NCBI RefSeq assembly: GCF_001375655.1
Contig: NZ_CTEN01000003.1
Location: 62,001 to 126,000 of the forward strand
Reading direction: 5' to 3'
Source: Streptococcus varani
GTDB taxonomy: Bacteria > Bacillota > Bacilli > Lactobacillales > Streptococcaceae
DNA: 64,000 bases
The translations under genes and the position numbers were made by a program. Below, in pieces: positions 45,801 to 56,655 of this stretch; positions within the stretch are counted from its first letter, which is position 1, and each line of letters opens with the position of its first letter. The notes below the pieces were generated by a model. That model saw only the letters and a program-made list of their open reading frames with translations. It did no database searches and was not told the origin of the DNA.

Positions 45801-48800
45801 TCCATTTGAAGCTCCAATCTTACGACCAAAGGCATCATAGGTAAAGGTCGTTGTGTTGCCATTGCCTTCCGTCACACCTGTAACTTGACCTGCTTGGTCA
45901 AAAGTATGGATTGTTCCAACACCATCCGCATCTTTCTCACTGAGCTGACGGCCTTCCGCATCGTAGGTAAAGGTCGTTGTACCGCCACGAGGGTTGGTGA
46001 TGCCTGTCACTTGGTTGTGGGCATTGTAGGTCAAGGTGCTTTCCCCACCCAGTGGGTTGGTGACTTTGACCAGATTAGCCCCCTCGTAGACAAAAGTCGT
46101 CTTAGCCCCTAGCGCATCTGTCGTAGACAGGATACGACCTTGCTTGTCATGCGTATAGGAAATAATTGTTCCATCTGGAAGGGTTGTCTTTGTGAGGTTA
46201 CTCTTACTGTCATACTCATTAGTGGTGGTATCTCCACCAAAGTCTGTGATAGACAAGAGGTTGTTCTTCTCATCATAGGTAGAGGTCTTGGTCGCACCGT
46301 CAAAGCGGGTTTCGGTCAAGACATTTCCATTTTCATCATAAGTGTAGCTAGTGGTGTGACCCAGTTCATTGGTCTCACTTGCGAGACGGTTATTAGCATC
46401 ATAGGTTTTAGAAACACTTGTCCCATCTGGGTAGGTGATACCTGTTGTCCGGTATTGGTCATCATAGGTATAGGTGGTCTGGTTGCCATTGGCATCTGTG
46501 GTGACGGTTTGACCATCGCTATAAGCTAAGGTTGAGACCGCTCCTGTACCGTCCGTCTGCTTGGTTACACGGTTTTGGTCATCATACTCATTCTGAATGA
46601 CTTTGGTGCCATTGCCGTCATACCAGGCTGTCATTCGTCCCCTGTCATCGTACTCATAGCGAGTCGGCACACCCGTCGCATCGGTATAGGTGGTCAGGTA
46701 GCCATTGTCATCATATTCATAGGATAGGGTAGACCCATTTGGGATTTGGATAGCACCGATGTAGCCTGCTTCATTATAGGTAATGCCATAGACAAGACCA
46801 GTTGGCGAGGTCACCTTGGTTAACTGGAAGTTTTCATTGTACTCAAATTGAGTTGTATTCCCCTTTTCATCTGTCTGACTGGTTAAGAGACCGTGGAAAT
46901 TAAAGACTTTTTCTTGGTTGTCTGTATCAGTAATGCGGTACTCTTTGACCTCATACTTTTCCTTTTCTTCACCGCCAAAGTCCCCGTCTTTGGTGTCAAT
47001 GGTGTTGACTTGGAGGGTTAGGTCATAGCCTGCTGGAGCCTTGTAGCTATCGCCGTCTTTGGTGAATGGAACAACTGAACCATCAGTACGAGTATAGTAA
47101 AGATTTTGGTTCTCATCACTTGAAATCTGCTCGTTAAAGGCAAAACTCCAGCCACGACCAAAGAGACTATTGATACCTGCAGCCTTCGAGTTGTAAGAAC
47201 GGGCAATTTCAAAGTCGCCATCAATATCAGGGATAGACACATCCACCCGTTCTAGATAGAAGTTACCTGTGTTCAGGTTAATCGGTTCAAAGCCAAACTC
47301 ACAGTGGAGACCCCGTCCCATCAAAAGCTTATCCACATCTGCTTTTACATCATCATTTAAGGCAGGTGGATTATAGGGCTTATTGGCATTCTTTCTCGGA
47401 TTGCGGATAAAGAGGGTGTTGTTTTTGACCACCAACATATCCTGAATCCGGTTGTCATAGGCAATTTGATTAAGGGGGACACCGTAGTAGGATGCGATCT
47501 TAGGAAGCGTGTCATACTGGGTGACCTTGTAAATCAGGAAGGTATCACTGGATTTCTTCCCGCTTGTTTGATTATCCTTCTTACTTTCCGCATCAATCGT
47601 ATAAACCACATTCAGTTCTGGTTCTGTGAAAGGAACTGTCGTCTGCCAGTTGGATAGTTTATCACGGTACTCGGTTGTACCAGCTTCAAAGACAGACTCA
47701 AAGGTACTGGTATTGGGATATTTATAGGAGAAGCTAGCGGTGCTGTCTCCTTTATAATCCTTAGAAGCATCACTCAAACCATAGCTAACAGTTGCCCCTG
47801 GTGTGGTCAAACCGTCCGCAAAGACACCTTGGAATTCAAGGCGACCTTTTTTATCGGTCTTGACCATCGTTCTGAGGTTAATCGTCGTGTTGCCTATCAG
47901 GTAATTCACATCTACAGGGTCTGGCACAGACCAGTTAATCGTCAGACTAGGTGCCTTGTCGGGGGTGAAGCCAATTTGACCCGCATTTTCTGCGGTGGCT
48001 TCGGTCGTATAGAAAGCACCGCCGTCTGCCCCTTCATCAGTCGCAGCGACCACCAAGCCATGGTTAGGAAAGGTGCCTTGAACCCAGCCATTCACAGTCT
48101 CACGAATGTCAAAGCGATGCATTTTCTTATAGTCTTCTGCTGGTGTCGCTTTGGCACTAATGGCATTCTCACCCGCAATCTCACGACCAATCGTCACAGA
48201 AGAATCCCACGTAATCGTATGAATATCAAAATCTTCTGTTAAACGGTAGGCACCAAACTGTGTCCCCGTGTTACCAGGGGAGGTGTATTGATAGAGGTTG
48301 AGGGTTGCACTATCAATACGAGCTTCGGAAGGAATGTTCTGTTTAAAATCATAGTTAATCTTAAAGTAGATCCGAGAGCGACCGATGTCCTTAGCAGCTG
48401 GAACCCCAATCATCAAATTGGTCATATAGCCGACATAGCCATAGCCAAGTCCTAAGTACCGCCCATGGACTGTACTGGTTACCGCATTTAAAATCTTCTC
48501 CCGCGGAACGGTGACTGTCGGGTCAATCCGTACAGGGTACTGGCGCTCTTTGGAAGAAAGCCAGTCTTTACCTGCGACGACGGTCACTTGGTATTTCCCA
48601 GATTTTTCACTCAACTCTAGGGTCACATCTTGACTGGTCTCACCAGCTGCGTCCACCATGATAGGGGCTGTCAGGACAAAGAGAATCTTGGTTTTTCCTT
48701 TCTCACGAACCAGCACTTGATTGTTTTCAAGGTGGACATCGTAGCTTCCAGCGTCTAGCCCATAGGTAAAGCGGTTCTTGCCTCTCCACTCGGCAAGGAC

Positions 48801-49490
48801 GATTTCTTCTTTGACTCCGTTAGACTGAACCGTGTACTGGACATCGGTCTTGCCTTCGACATTGTTATACAAAATCGCATTTTGTTCAACCGTTGCCTTG
48901 TCATAGGTTGTCTCAAGAGGATAGAGGGAGATTTTCTCATCTTGATGAATGACATCAATCGGCGTCTCTTCCTTGACCTCACTTGGTAGCACCACTCCAA
49001 CTGGGGATTCTTTAGGCAGATAGTAGTGGTTGCCGTTGGCATGATAGGAATACAGGGACAAGTCAACGGGGACTTCTACCCCGTCTTGGTCCACATAGGT
49101 CTTGATGTCACTACCAATATGGGTCACAAAATGGGTCTCATCCACACGGTAGAGCTGTTCTTGTCCACTGACCGCTACAGGTTCTCCATATTTCTGTTTG
49201 AGTTCTACTTCCGCATCACTCTCTCCTGTCACAACTTTCGGTTGTTGGATGGCATCGCCCTCATCTTTGGAAGATTCGGGTGTTGCACTAGAGGCATCAG
49301 CCGTTTCCTTATTAGCATTCTCAGAACCAACGGTTTGGCTCTTGGCTTCTTCTACCGCCTCCTGATGAGCTTGTTCTGCTTGAGATTGTTCAATAGCCTG
49401 ACCGATTTCCTCGGCATACATAATTGGGCTATTGGAAACAAGCAGGGCCAGTAACACAAGGGCATTCATTAACTTATGAAGTCGTTTCAT
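39804..49490 (-). CDS. Secreted Rhs/YD-repeat polymorphic toxin with C-terminal PD-(D/E)XK nuclease module
   Basis: 3228 residues, WapA-like. Order: signal peptide (1-26, LMNALVLLALLVSNSP, then YAEE); Glu/Ser-rich linker; DNRLRE-type beta domain (about 328-520); LysM wall-binding repeat (about 646-697); DUF6531 Rhs start (about 727-795); many YD repeats (about 847-2417); RHS core ending with the self-cleavage motif PVNYTDPSG at 2706-2714. Beyond lie W-N-G-V-K type repeats, an Ala/Gly-rich hydrophobic segment (about 2880-2950) and a final ~104-residue domain (3125-3228). That domain carries E3130, D3161, E3176-x-K3178 and Q3189, the pattern of a restriction-nuclease fold. The YD shell would enclose the toxin until delivery. 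It is preceded by a sortase and a membrane protein, followed by two immunity candidates, and all are coupled by ATGA. RBS AAAGGAGA. No LPxTG-type anchor is present. Confidence 0.93.
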   Translation of the reverse strand: MKRLHKLMNALVLLALLVSNSPIMYAEEIGQAIEQSQAEQAHQEAVEEAKSQTVGSENANKETADASSATPESSKDEGDAIQQPKVVTGESDAEVELKQKYGEPVAVSGQEQLYRVDETHFVTHIGSDIKTYVDQDGVEVPVDLSLYSYHANGNHYYLPKESPVGVVLPSEVKEETPIDVIHQDEKISLYPLETTYDKATVEQNAILYNNVEGKTDVQYTVQSNGVKEEIVLAEWRGKNRFTYGLDAGSYDVHLENNQVLVREKGKTKILFVLTAPIMVDAAGETSQDVTLELSEKSGKYQVTVVAGKDWLSSKERQYPVRIDPTVTVPREKILNAVTSTVHGRYLGLGYGYVGYMTNLMIGVPAAKDIGRSRIYFKINYDFKQNIPSEARIDSATLNLYQYTSPGNTGTQFGAYRLTEDFDIHTITWDSSVTIGREIAGENAISAKATPAEDYKKMHRFDIRETVNGWVQGTFPNHGLVVAATDEGADGGAFYTTEATAENAGQIGFTPDKAPSLTINWSVPDPVDVNYLIGNTTINLRTMVKTDKKGRLEFQGVFADGLTTPGATVSYGLSDASKDYKGDSTASFSYKYPNTSTFESVFEAGTTEYRDKLSNWQTTVPFTEPELNVVYTIDAESKKDNQTSGKKSSDTFLIYKVTQYDTLPKIASYYGVPLNQIAYDNRIQDMLVVKNNTLFIRNPRKNANKPYNPPALNDDVKADVDKLLMGRGLHCEFGFEPINLNTGNFYLERVDVSIPDIDGDFEIARSYNSKAAGINSLFGRGWSFAFNEQISSDENQNLYYTRTDGSVVPFTKDGDSYKAPAGYDLTLQVNTIDTKDGDFGGEEKEKYEVKEYRITDTDNQEKVFNFHGLLTSQTDEKGNTTQFEYNENFQLTKVTSPTGLVYGITYNEAGYIGAIQIPNGSTLSYEYDDNGYLTTYTDATGVPTRYEYDDRGRMTAWYDGNGTKVIQNEYDDQNRVTKQTDGTGAVSTLAYSDGQTVTTDANGNQTTYTYDDQYRTTGITYPDGTSVSKTYDANNRLASETNELGHTTSYTYDENGNVLTETRFDGATKTSTYDEKNNLLSITDFGGDTTTNEYDSKSNLTKTTLPDGTIISYTHDKQGRILSTTDALGAKTTFVYEGANLVKVTNPLGGESTLTYNAHNQVTGITNPRGGTTTFTYDAEGRQLSEKDADGVGTIHTFDQAGQVTGVTEGNGNTTTFTYDAFGRKIGASNGEGGNYSYSYDGVGNQLSVTDAEGHTTTYTYDSRGRLLTETDATGKTITFVRDALGRVLNRTNEAGHTNSLTYDDRYNAIKTVTDALGQVTENTYDASGYLTDVTYPIGTKTNTTYDVMGRVLSYTDESGQTVSYTYDAVGNKLTETKGDKTTSYSYDQSGNVTSITYPDKTSVSYTLDSMGNILSMTDSLGRETTYEYSPAGRLIATTNALGHKTSMTYDANSNQNSVTDAAGYTATTTYTGQNQIASITDGLGNTTTTSYNQMEQPKEIVDALGGKTTYVYNELGYPIEQTDANGHVTKMRYTETAQLKEVTLPDGSTITQEYDALDRLIKQTHSSGLVTEYSYDAANRVVTKKDNQDLNESYTYDKAGNRLTLTNSLGEVTTYSYDSDNQLSKVTYADGTSETFTYDVMGHVATSTDQEGKTKIYHYDENGNLTKIVDHLKRETTYTYDVLNRVVTETDAEGHQSTYEYDVLGNLSKLTDANGNSSSYGYDANQRLVLYTDPNGQVTAFTYDPLGRVVETVAPTGAKQSFTYDAVGNRLTETTGEGHTTTFIYDAMNRLSSLKRPTGGETTYAYDRTGSLSSEIDANGHTTTYTNDLYGRTTKRILPNEAIYTYAYDALGRLSQQTGPQGLAKSYTYDLAGNLTKETDQSDRTNSYTYDKVGRLLTAKNALDLETKYSYDEAGNLEKLTSPSGATTSFSYTTLDQLKTIKSPTGREIASSYDPVGQVTKRTVNGKRETSYTYDPNGNLLEEINPLGQITKRTYDSLNRLTSESDTAGQLTLYTYDHDNNVTKVMNEAGGQATMTYDGNGNLTSVLSGSERIKTYTYDLKDQLLSATQGTGDKASTSTYTYDSVGNVTSITNGNGKVTKYTYDQLSNVVERMTALGDKETYSYNINNQLEKVTKADGQTISYDYNKLDQLLKVDYSKKEDGQVLYTYDSDGRRVSMSDLTGTTNYETNDEGEITGVRQGDGSLIQYDYDDFGNISQMTYPDGSTVSYTYDELDRLTSVTDVKGKKTTYSYNEAGDMTEVKRGDGTKNFLIYDKAHRVTELRHVDKKNKLISSYTYEYDDGNYITKETITQDGETLVQAYTYDTLGQIETMTVSDKAGKELSTLTYTYDFAGNKLTSTEEVDGKKEETRFTYDDNNRLTKLENKDAITTYTYDKNGNRISSKKNDEKLDYIYDTENRLLAVKDKEGLLMAALYDGDDNRVFTASRKEGKNTYQLFRRKEKKKSPQTSPNGEEPSLFWYGFSQNVLQALSSFPQTVGSIWHHIFDDVSTAYHKKVAKDRANDEGLVVNPPDIGNLPGEGEVTYASEVKDVLIPYTTREDTFNYYEERNYINDVNREHTEVLQTYDRELKARETYSYGYGRSSYLNNETGKHYHYLTNQAGSVTGLTQDGSSVASSSYSLYGSTTKTTDDTGNPFAYNGEARDVTGLDYLRARYYDSSAGTFLTEDSYQGELTDPLSQNLYSYVHNNPVNYTDPSGHFWKSIKKAASKAWNGVKKVASNTWNTVKRAATNTWNAAKSAYNKAVHWVGNKVNQAKQWVGQQWNKATNWVGQQVNKIYHAGQQAYHSASNYVQAQYQQVQAQVQAQRQQAVRNEYAQATGIKGTPKSREGTNLFRNWGAALAKTLKHVCTTAKRVGKQIVKAAKKIDWKKVAIVAVAAVAATAVTVATAGAAGPLIAAGVSGLGLSGAAATVVTAAAVGATAGAAGGAVSGLTTSVLSGDKPKDIIKNTLSGAWNGAISGAMTGGLLGGFGVATSSVSGSAARYAVDTLGETAVDTIVDAAQGGKVTPASIATSLAINAVSEGIPARSAKGAKADVNTSKPKGGDVQVKKTKSSTNVESSDDMRQRVLENIEASKKARDNSNFDEHLRREAKVKQDIRKQQVLEANKAKGRAFEIEKFDEFKQISSNAQEQITIVTKDGTKFRTDAIGHDSATGDLILQEYKSSATARLTKNQEDGFEQLFENGGHVVGKGKGDFTGGFLISAGTRVQVIRP
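42240..46950 (-). repeat. YD/RHS repeat array within the toxin gene
   Basis: Dozens of diverged ~20-21-codon units encode T-Y-x-Y-D-x-x-G-R/N-L-T/V-x-x-T-D style repeats. On the DNA level the recurring plus-strand word is TCATAGGTGTA-like (the complement of TAC/TAT ACC TAT GA). They form the beta-sheet shell of the Rhs cage and are the cause of many long antisense frames here. Confidence 0.9.
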
Positions 49491-50104
49491 CTGGATGTCT
49501 CCTTTACGAGGTAACTAAAATAATACAAGGTGACAATCAGTACGATCGCATCAATGACTGACGCAAGGACTGAACCAACAGTCGGTAGCCAATAGTTGAG
49601 AAGAACGATACAAATAGATTCCATGAGCACTCCTACTAATGGTAGCCATAGGCAGTTCCGTCTTTCCCTAATAGGCAAATTCTTATGAATACTGACTAGG
49701 CCAAAGCACAAAATGACCTTTAGGACACTTTGAACGATGGTACTCATTGTCCAAACACCTATCCGCACAGCATCGTAGGCAAAGCTGGTATGGTCATACA
49801 ACAGTTGACCGAATCCACCAATGATGAAACCTAAAGTAACAGCAGTTAGAAGATAGGCTAAGATCAGCTTGGGCAATCGCTTATCAGACCGATGGAGCTT
49901 GTAAAACCAAACAAGCAAAGGAAGGAGCAACGCTATCCCTAAGACAAGGGCAACTAGGCTTAGTACTAGTAGAAGGACGGGCAAGCCCCTGTCTCTAGCC
50001 CAAGGAGAGACCACTCCTGTATACATCAGTCGCTGACCTATTCCTAACAGCAGTAAACTCAGAGACAGCCTCCAAAATCTGGAAAGTTTCATCTTGTGTA
50101 TCAT
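49487..50104 (-). CDS. Multi-pass membrane protein of the Rhs operon
   Basis: 205 residues with about six predicted helices (LSLSLLLLGIGQRL, LPVLLLVLSLVALVLGIALLLPLLVWFY, LILAYLLTAVTLGFIIGGFG, VQSVLKVILCFGLVSI, LWLPLVGVLMESICIVLLN, VIDAIVLIVTLYYFSYLV). No known family. It lies between sortase and toxin with ATGA overlaps on both sides, so it is produced in step with them. Roles in toxin export, anchoring, or as part of a sortase complex are possible; none is proven. Confidence 0.8.
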   Translation of the reverse strand: MIHKMKLSRFWRLSLSLLLLGIGQRLMYTGVVSPWARDRGLPVLLLVLSLVALVLGIALLLPLLVWFYKLHRSDKRLPKLILAYLLTAVTLGFIIGGFGQLLYDHTSFAYDAVRIGVWTMSTIVQSVLKVILCFGLVSIHKNLPIRERRNCLWLPLVGVLMESICIVLLNYWLPTVGSVLASVIDAIVLIVTLYYFSYLVKETSR

Positions 50105-50799
50105 GTATCTGTCCTTTCTGTAATCGTTCTTAAACGAGCAGTAACGACATAGCGTTGATTATTGTTCACAGCATCACATGTCGAAAGGATTAAAAATCTG
50201 TCCTTGTCTTTTTCAATCGGCAAGAATCTGTAAGAGCCACCATTGGTCTCTACTCGTTCCTTTAGGGTGTCAAGGTAGTGGGTTAAGCCACTTCTCGTCC
50301 CTAGCTGGAAACTTTGAAAGAGGTGGTCATCTACATAAGGGTGTGCGGCTACGATGTCATATTCATAGTGATGATCTATAGTATCAATCGTTATCAGGGT
50401 ATGGTCTTTGAAAAACTGTCGATCCGCAAAATAATCCAAGGAGCCAAACATAGAATCATCAACCATGGCATGACCGTAAATAATCGTTACAGAATCATTG
50501 AAGGTCTTGGTATTCACCAACTCTGTAAAAATCGCACCATAGTAAGTCTCATTTCTGTCCAAATCATGAGACAGGTAATAGCTATCCTCTGTCGGGTGTT
50601 GGGCAACAGGATAGTCAATCTTTGTGCCTTCAACCCTTAACCAAGCATAGACATCTGGATTTTGATGAAAAAGCTCTGTTTTCTTATCATGATAAGTCCT
50701 CTCGCCAACATCCTCTTCAAAACGTGATAGATAATAAAAGCCGTATGAGAGTAGAGCGAATAGAACTACCACTCCTAAACATTTAAACAACCGTTTCAT
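50101..50799 (-). CDS. Class B-like sortase
   Basis: 232 residues. N-terminal transmembrane anchor (LGVVVLFALLSYGFYYL), then the sortase barrel with His110 in YGHAM, Cys208 in LILSTCD and Arg216 in NNQRY. The SMFGSLDYFADRQFF helix is typical of class B. It cleaves a sorting signal and attaches proteins to the cell wall or to each other. The only secreted protein in its operon, the Rhs toxin, ends in a nuclease rather than a sorting signal, so its substrate is unclear. First gene of the operon; RBS AGGAGAG. Confidence 0.9.
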   Translation of the reverse strand: MKRLFKCLGVVVLFALLSYGFYYLSRFEEDVGERTYHDKKTELFHQNPDVYAWLRVEGTKIDYPVAQHPTEDSYYLSHDLDRNETYYGAIFTELVNTKTFNDSVTIIYGHAMVDDSMFGSLDYFADRQFFKDHTLITIDTIDHHYEYDIVAAHPYVDDHLFQSFQLGTRSGLTHYLDTLKERVETNGGSYRFLPIEKDKDRFLILSTCDAVNNNQRYVVTARLRTITERTDT

Positions 50800-50819
50800 A
50801 GTACTCTCCTATATGTACA

Positions 50820-50849
50820 ATTATAGCAGAAGATAATCGCATTTGTAAA
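50820..50849 (-). promoter_or_regulatory. Sigma-A promoter of the sortase-Rhs operon
   Basis: Minus-strand TTTACA (50844-50849), 18-bp spacer, TATAAT (50820-50825), about 20 bp before the sortase ATG. The consensus -10 suggests expression in the lysogen, without phage induction. The gap 50850-51088 has the inverted repeat described separately and no credible gene. Confidence 0.7.
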
Positions 50850-50940
50850 CGAAGTATAAGTTTATTTCGTGATAAGACTTGTTATATCATATACACAGTT
50901 AATGTCTTCCATTTCTCTCCAGACCAGAGCAGTGATTGAA

Positions 50941-50994
50941 GGGGGTACGTTTATTCCCACAAACCCTTATCAATGGAAACAAACACGTACCCCC
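50941..50994. repeat. Inverted repeat near the right end of the element
   Basis: GGGGGTACGT (50941-50950) and ACGTACCCCC (50985-50994) are perfect inverted arms, extended by AA/TT, with a second pairing AAACCCT / AGGGTTT (50961 and 50998). There is no T-run, so it is not an obvious terminator. It lies about 175 bp inside the presumed right end. Confidence 0.6.
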
Positions 50995-51088
50995 TTAGGG
51001 TTTATGGAAATAGATTCTACGTCACCCAAGTTATCAAGCCTACTCATTCAACTTGTACTCTCACTCTGATACTTACCCCTCTATACGA

Positions 51089-51114
51089 CAAAAAGCCTTG
51101 ATACCAAGGCTTTT
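51089..51114 (-). terminator. Terminator after rlmD
   Basis: AAAAGCCTTG (51091-51100) pairs with CAAGGCTTTT (51105-51114). On the minus strand it ends TTTTT. It lies on the element side of the insertion site, so the element supplies the end of the rlmD transcript. Confidence 0.85.
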
Positions 51115-51139
51115 CACTATCCCTTTCGTTCAAAGGTTT

Positions 51140-52516
<1,377 letters not shown>

Positions 52517-52529
52517 TCAATTTCTCTTT

Positions 52530-52562
52530 TCCCAAAAGGAAAAGGAGTGATTCCATCACTCC
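52530..52562 (-). terminator. Terminator after the LCP gene
   Basis: GGAGTGAT (52544-52551) pairs with ATCACTCC (52555-52562). On the minus strand TTTTCCTTTT follows. It separates the aro-LCP operon from rlmD. Confidence 0.85.
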
Positions 52563-52586
52563 ATTATATCATATTTAAGACTAGTT

Positions 52587-53960
52587 TTAGCGGAAACCAA
52601 GTTCTGCCAGTCGCTCTTTGTACTTGACAAAATCAACTTCCAATCCTAATCCAACATAGACATCATAAGCATCGACCCAATCACCCATCTCAGGGACCGT
52701 CGTTTGGACAACACCATTTGAAGCATCAAGTGCTGCCGGAAGGCCATTTGTAATCATAAAAAGTGGTGAAATGGTAGTTGGCGTTAAAGCATAAACTTTT
52801 CCCAGAGCTTCCGAACCCGTAAAGAGTTTGGTTGCATCTTTGACCTGTGTCATGATGGCTGCCATCACTTCTTGCTGGCGACGAGTACGACCAAAATCTC
52901 CCTCATCATCTGACCGAAAACGAGCATAGTTGAGGAGAGTCTTACCATTCATCTGCTGTTTTCCAACTTGAATCGTTTGATAGGGTTTACCTCCTGAAGC
53001 AAAGCCCAAATCATCAGGGACTTCAACCGAGGAGACCGCTTGACCAGCAATCGTAGAGAATTTGGCATCCATGGCAACACCATTTGGGAACACGGTATCA
53101 ATAGCCGTTGCAAAGGTTGAGAAGTCTATCATGACATAGTGTTGAATTTCAATACCATAAAATTCCTCCAAAACCTCTCTCAGATTCTCCGCACCCTTAT
53201 TGCCATTTTGCTGACCAAGTTCATAAGCCAAATTGAGCTTATAATCATTGCCTTGAATATTAATCAGAGTATCCCGCATAAAGCTAACCATCTTGATTTT
53301 TTTATCTGAATTATTGATGTTAACCACCATGATAGAATCTGTTCGGATCCCCTCACCAGAAGTCTGCTCGCGACCATCTGTACCAAGGACCAGAATATTT
53401 ACCCCATCACGAGCAGCTTGGCCTTGGAAAGTTTCCGGTTTCGCCTTATGTTCAATACTACTATAGCCCTTGATAAACATGAAAAGCAAACCAATCAAAG
53501 TTAGCAAAATTGCCCAGATGATGATTTTAAAAATCCGTTTAAACCAATTGACTTTCTTACGAGGTTTTCTGACTTTTTCTTCTTGAACTGTATCTGAAGC
53601 CAAGATTTCTCGAACAGGAAGTTGTTTCTTGACTTTCTGCTTTTTAATTTTCTCTTTCTTAGGTCCCTTTACTTTACGACGACGCTCTTCTCTTGGATAA
53701 GTAGGTAGAATATCCCCTTCATCAGGATAAGCATCATAACTTTCATATTTACGTGCATGATCTTCTCGGTAAGAAGGTAATTCCGAATAAGTTGTTTTTG
53801 GGCGGCTAGCTTTCCGTGAAGGTCGAACGAACCCTTGAAGTCTTTCCTCTAAGTAATCAAGTTCTTCTATCTCACTATCATTGAGATAATAAATATTCTT
53901 TCGTAAATAATCTAATCGCAATTCCTCATGATGACTGAGGTTGCCTCTACTTCTTGTCAT
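52587..53960 (-). CDS. LytR-CpsA-Psr (LCP) family cell-wall glycopolymer ligase
   Basis: 457 residues: a long basic cytoplasmic region (1-140), one transmembrane helix (about 145-165, IIIWAILLTLIGLLFMFI) and an external LCP domain with LVLGTDGRE, RTDSIMVVNIN, SFMRDTLI and RFRSDDEGDFGRTRRQQ, where the Arg/Asp residues bind polyprenyl phosphate. It attaches wall polysaccharide or teichoic acid to peptidoglycan. It follows pheA on the same strand, as in other streptococci where psr trails the aro genes. Confidence 0.93.
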   Translation of the reverse strand: MTRSRGNLSHHEELRLDYLRKNIYYLNDSEIEELDYLEERLQGFVRPSRKASRPKTTYSELPSYREDHARKYESYDAYPDEGDILPTYPREERRRKVKGPKKEKIKKQKVKKQLPVREILASDTVQEEKVRKPRKKVNWFKRIFKIIIWAILLTLIGLLFMFIKGYSSIEHKAKPETFQGQAARDGVNILVLGTDGREQTSGEGIRTDSIMVVNINNSDKKIKMVSFMRDTLINIQGNDYKLNLAYELGQQNGNKGAENLREVLEEFYGIEIQHYVMIDFSTFATAIDTVFPNGVAMDAKFSTIAGQAVSSVEVPDDLGFASGGKPYQTIQVGKQQMNGKTLLNYARFRSDDEGDFGRTRRQQEVMAAIMTQVKDATKLFTGSEALGKVYALTPTTISPLFMITNGLPAALDASNGVVQTTVPEMGDWVDAYDVYVGLGLEVDFVKYKERLAELGFR

Positions 53961-53975
53961 ATCAATTCCTTTTCT

Positions 53976-54793
53976 CTACTTGGCCTTATAAACCAAGTAG
54001 CTCCCTAAAATTTTATAAGAAATTCCTAAGCTTGTCAATTCTTTTAGGGCAAATTGGACTAAATCAGGCTGGTTATAATTGATATCAATGATAAAGAAAT
54101 ATTCACCAAGCGCTGTTTTGAGAGGGCGACTTTCAATCTTAGTCAGGTCAATCCCACGCCAAGCAAAGACCGACATGGCCTTATAGAGAGCACCAGGAAG
54201 ATTGTCCGGCAAGGTTAATCCTAGGGACATCTTCTTTTCTCTACTGGACAAATTAATCTCTGGAGCAGTTTTCCCAAAAATCCAAAAACGAGTGAAATTC
54301 TCATCAATTTCTTGGATATCTTGGGCAATGACCTGTAAACCATATTCTTCTGCCGCAGCATGTGGCGCAATCGCAGCATAGGCTTCTTCTGGGTATTCAG
54401 CAACCAACCGTGCTGCATAAGCTGTACTTGCTGTGATTTCCACCTTAGCATGCGGGTAATGTTCCTGGATGTATTGTTTTCCTTGGGCGATGGCTTGAGG
54501 GTGAGAATAGATGACCTCAATCGGTCTGTCCTTGCTAAGTGCCAGCAACTGTTGGGCAATCGGCTGAACTAGTTCTGCCACCGCATGAATTTCCGCCTGA
54601 TGAAAAAGATAATCTAAACTCTCATGGACTGGACCTTGGATTGAATTTTCAATAGGAATGACCGAAAAATCCACTTGGCCAGACTCATAGGCTTTGATGA
54701 CTTCAGTTATGGTAGAAAATGCCAGTAAAATTGCGTCAGGAAAAGCCTGTTGAGCGACATGATGACTAAAGGAGCCTCTCGGCCCCAGATATG

Positions 54794-54803
<10 letters not shown>
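53976..54803 (-). CDS. pheA: Prephenate dehydratase
   Basis: 275 residues. Catalytic PDT domain (YLGPRGSFSHHVAQQAF, VIPIENSIQGPVHESLD, ENFTRFWIFG with the TRF motif) and a C-terminal ACT domain (SLGLTLPDNLPGALYKAMSVFAWRGIDLTKIESRP) that binds phenylalanine for feedback inhibition. Converts prephenate to phenylpyruvate. The start overlaps aroK's end by 10 bp; part of an aroA-aroK-pheA-LCP operon. Confidence 0.95.
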
Positions 54804-56564
<1,761 letters not shown>

Positions 56565-56620
56565 CTAGACCACACCCTTCCGACTTGATATTTTACATTA
56601 TTGCAATAGTTTACCATAAA

Positions 56621-56651
56621 AAGGCAGAAATTTCTAACAATTTCTGCCTTT
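56621..56651 (-). terminator. Terminator after the hydroxyisocaproate dehydrogenase gene
   Basis: AAGGCAGAAATT pairs with AATTTCTGCCTT. On the minus strand TTTTT follows. It ends the hicD transcript before the aroA promoter. Confidence 0.88.
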
Positions 56652-56655
56652 CTTT

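Noticed and set aside
42240-46950. CRISPR-like repeat array
   Set aside because: The repeats are diverged 20-21-codon units in one open frame encoding YD repeats; there are no constant repeats with unique spacers.
50869-51069. 66-codon plus-strand frame before rlmD
   Set aside because: No RBS and it spans the inverted repeat at 50941-50994; no protein similarity visible.
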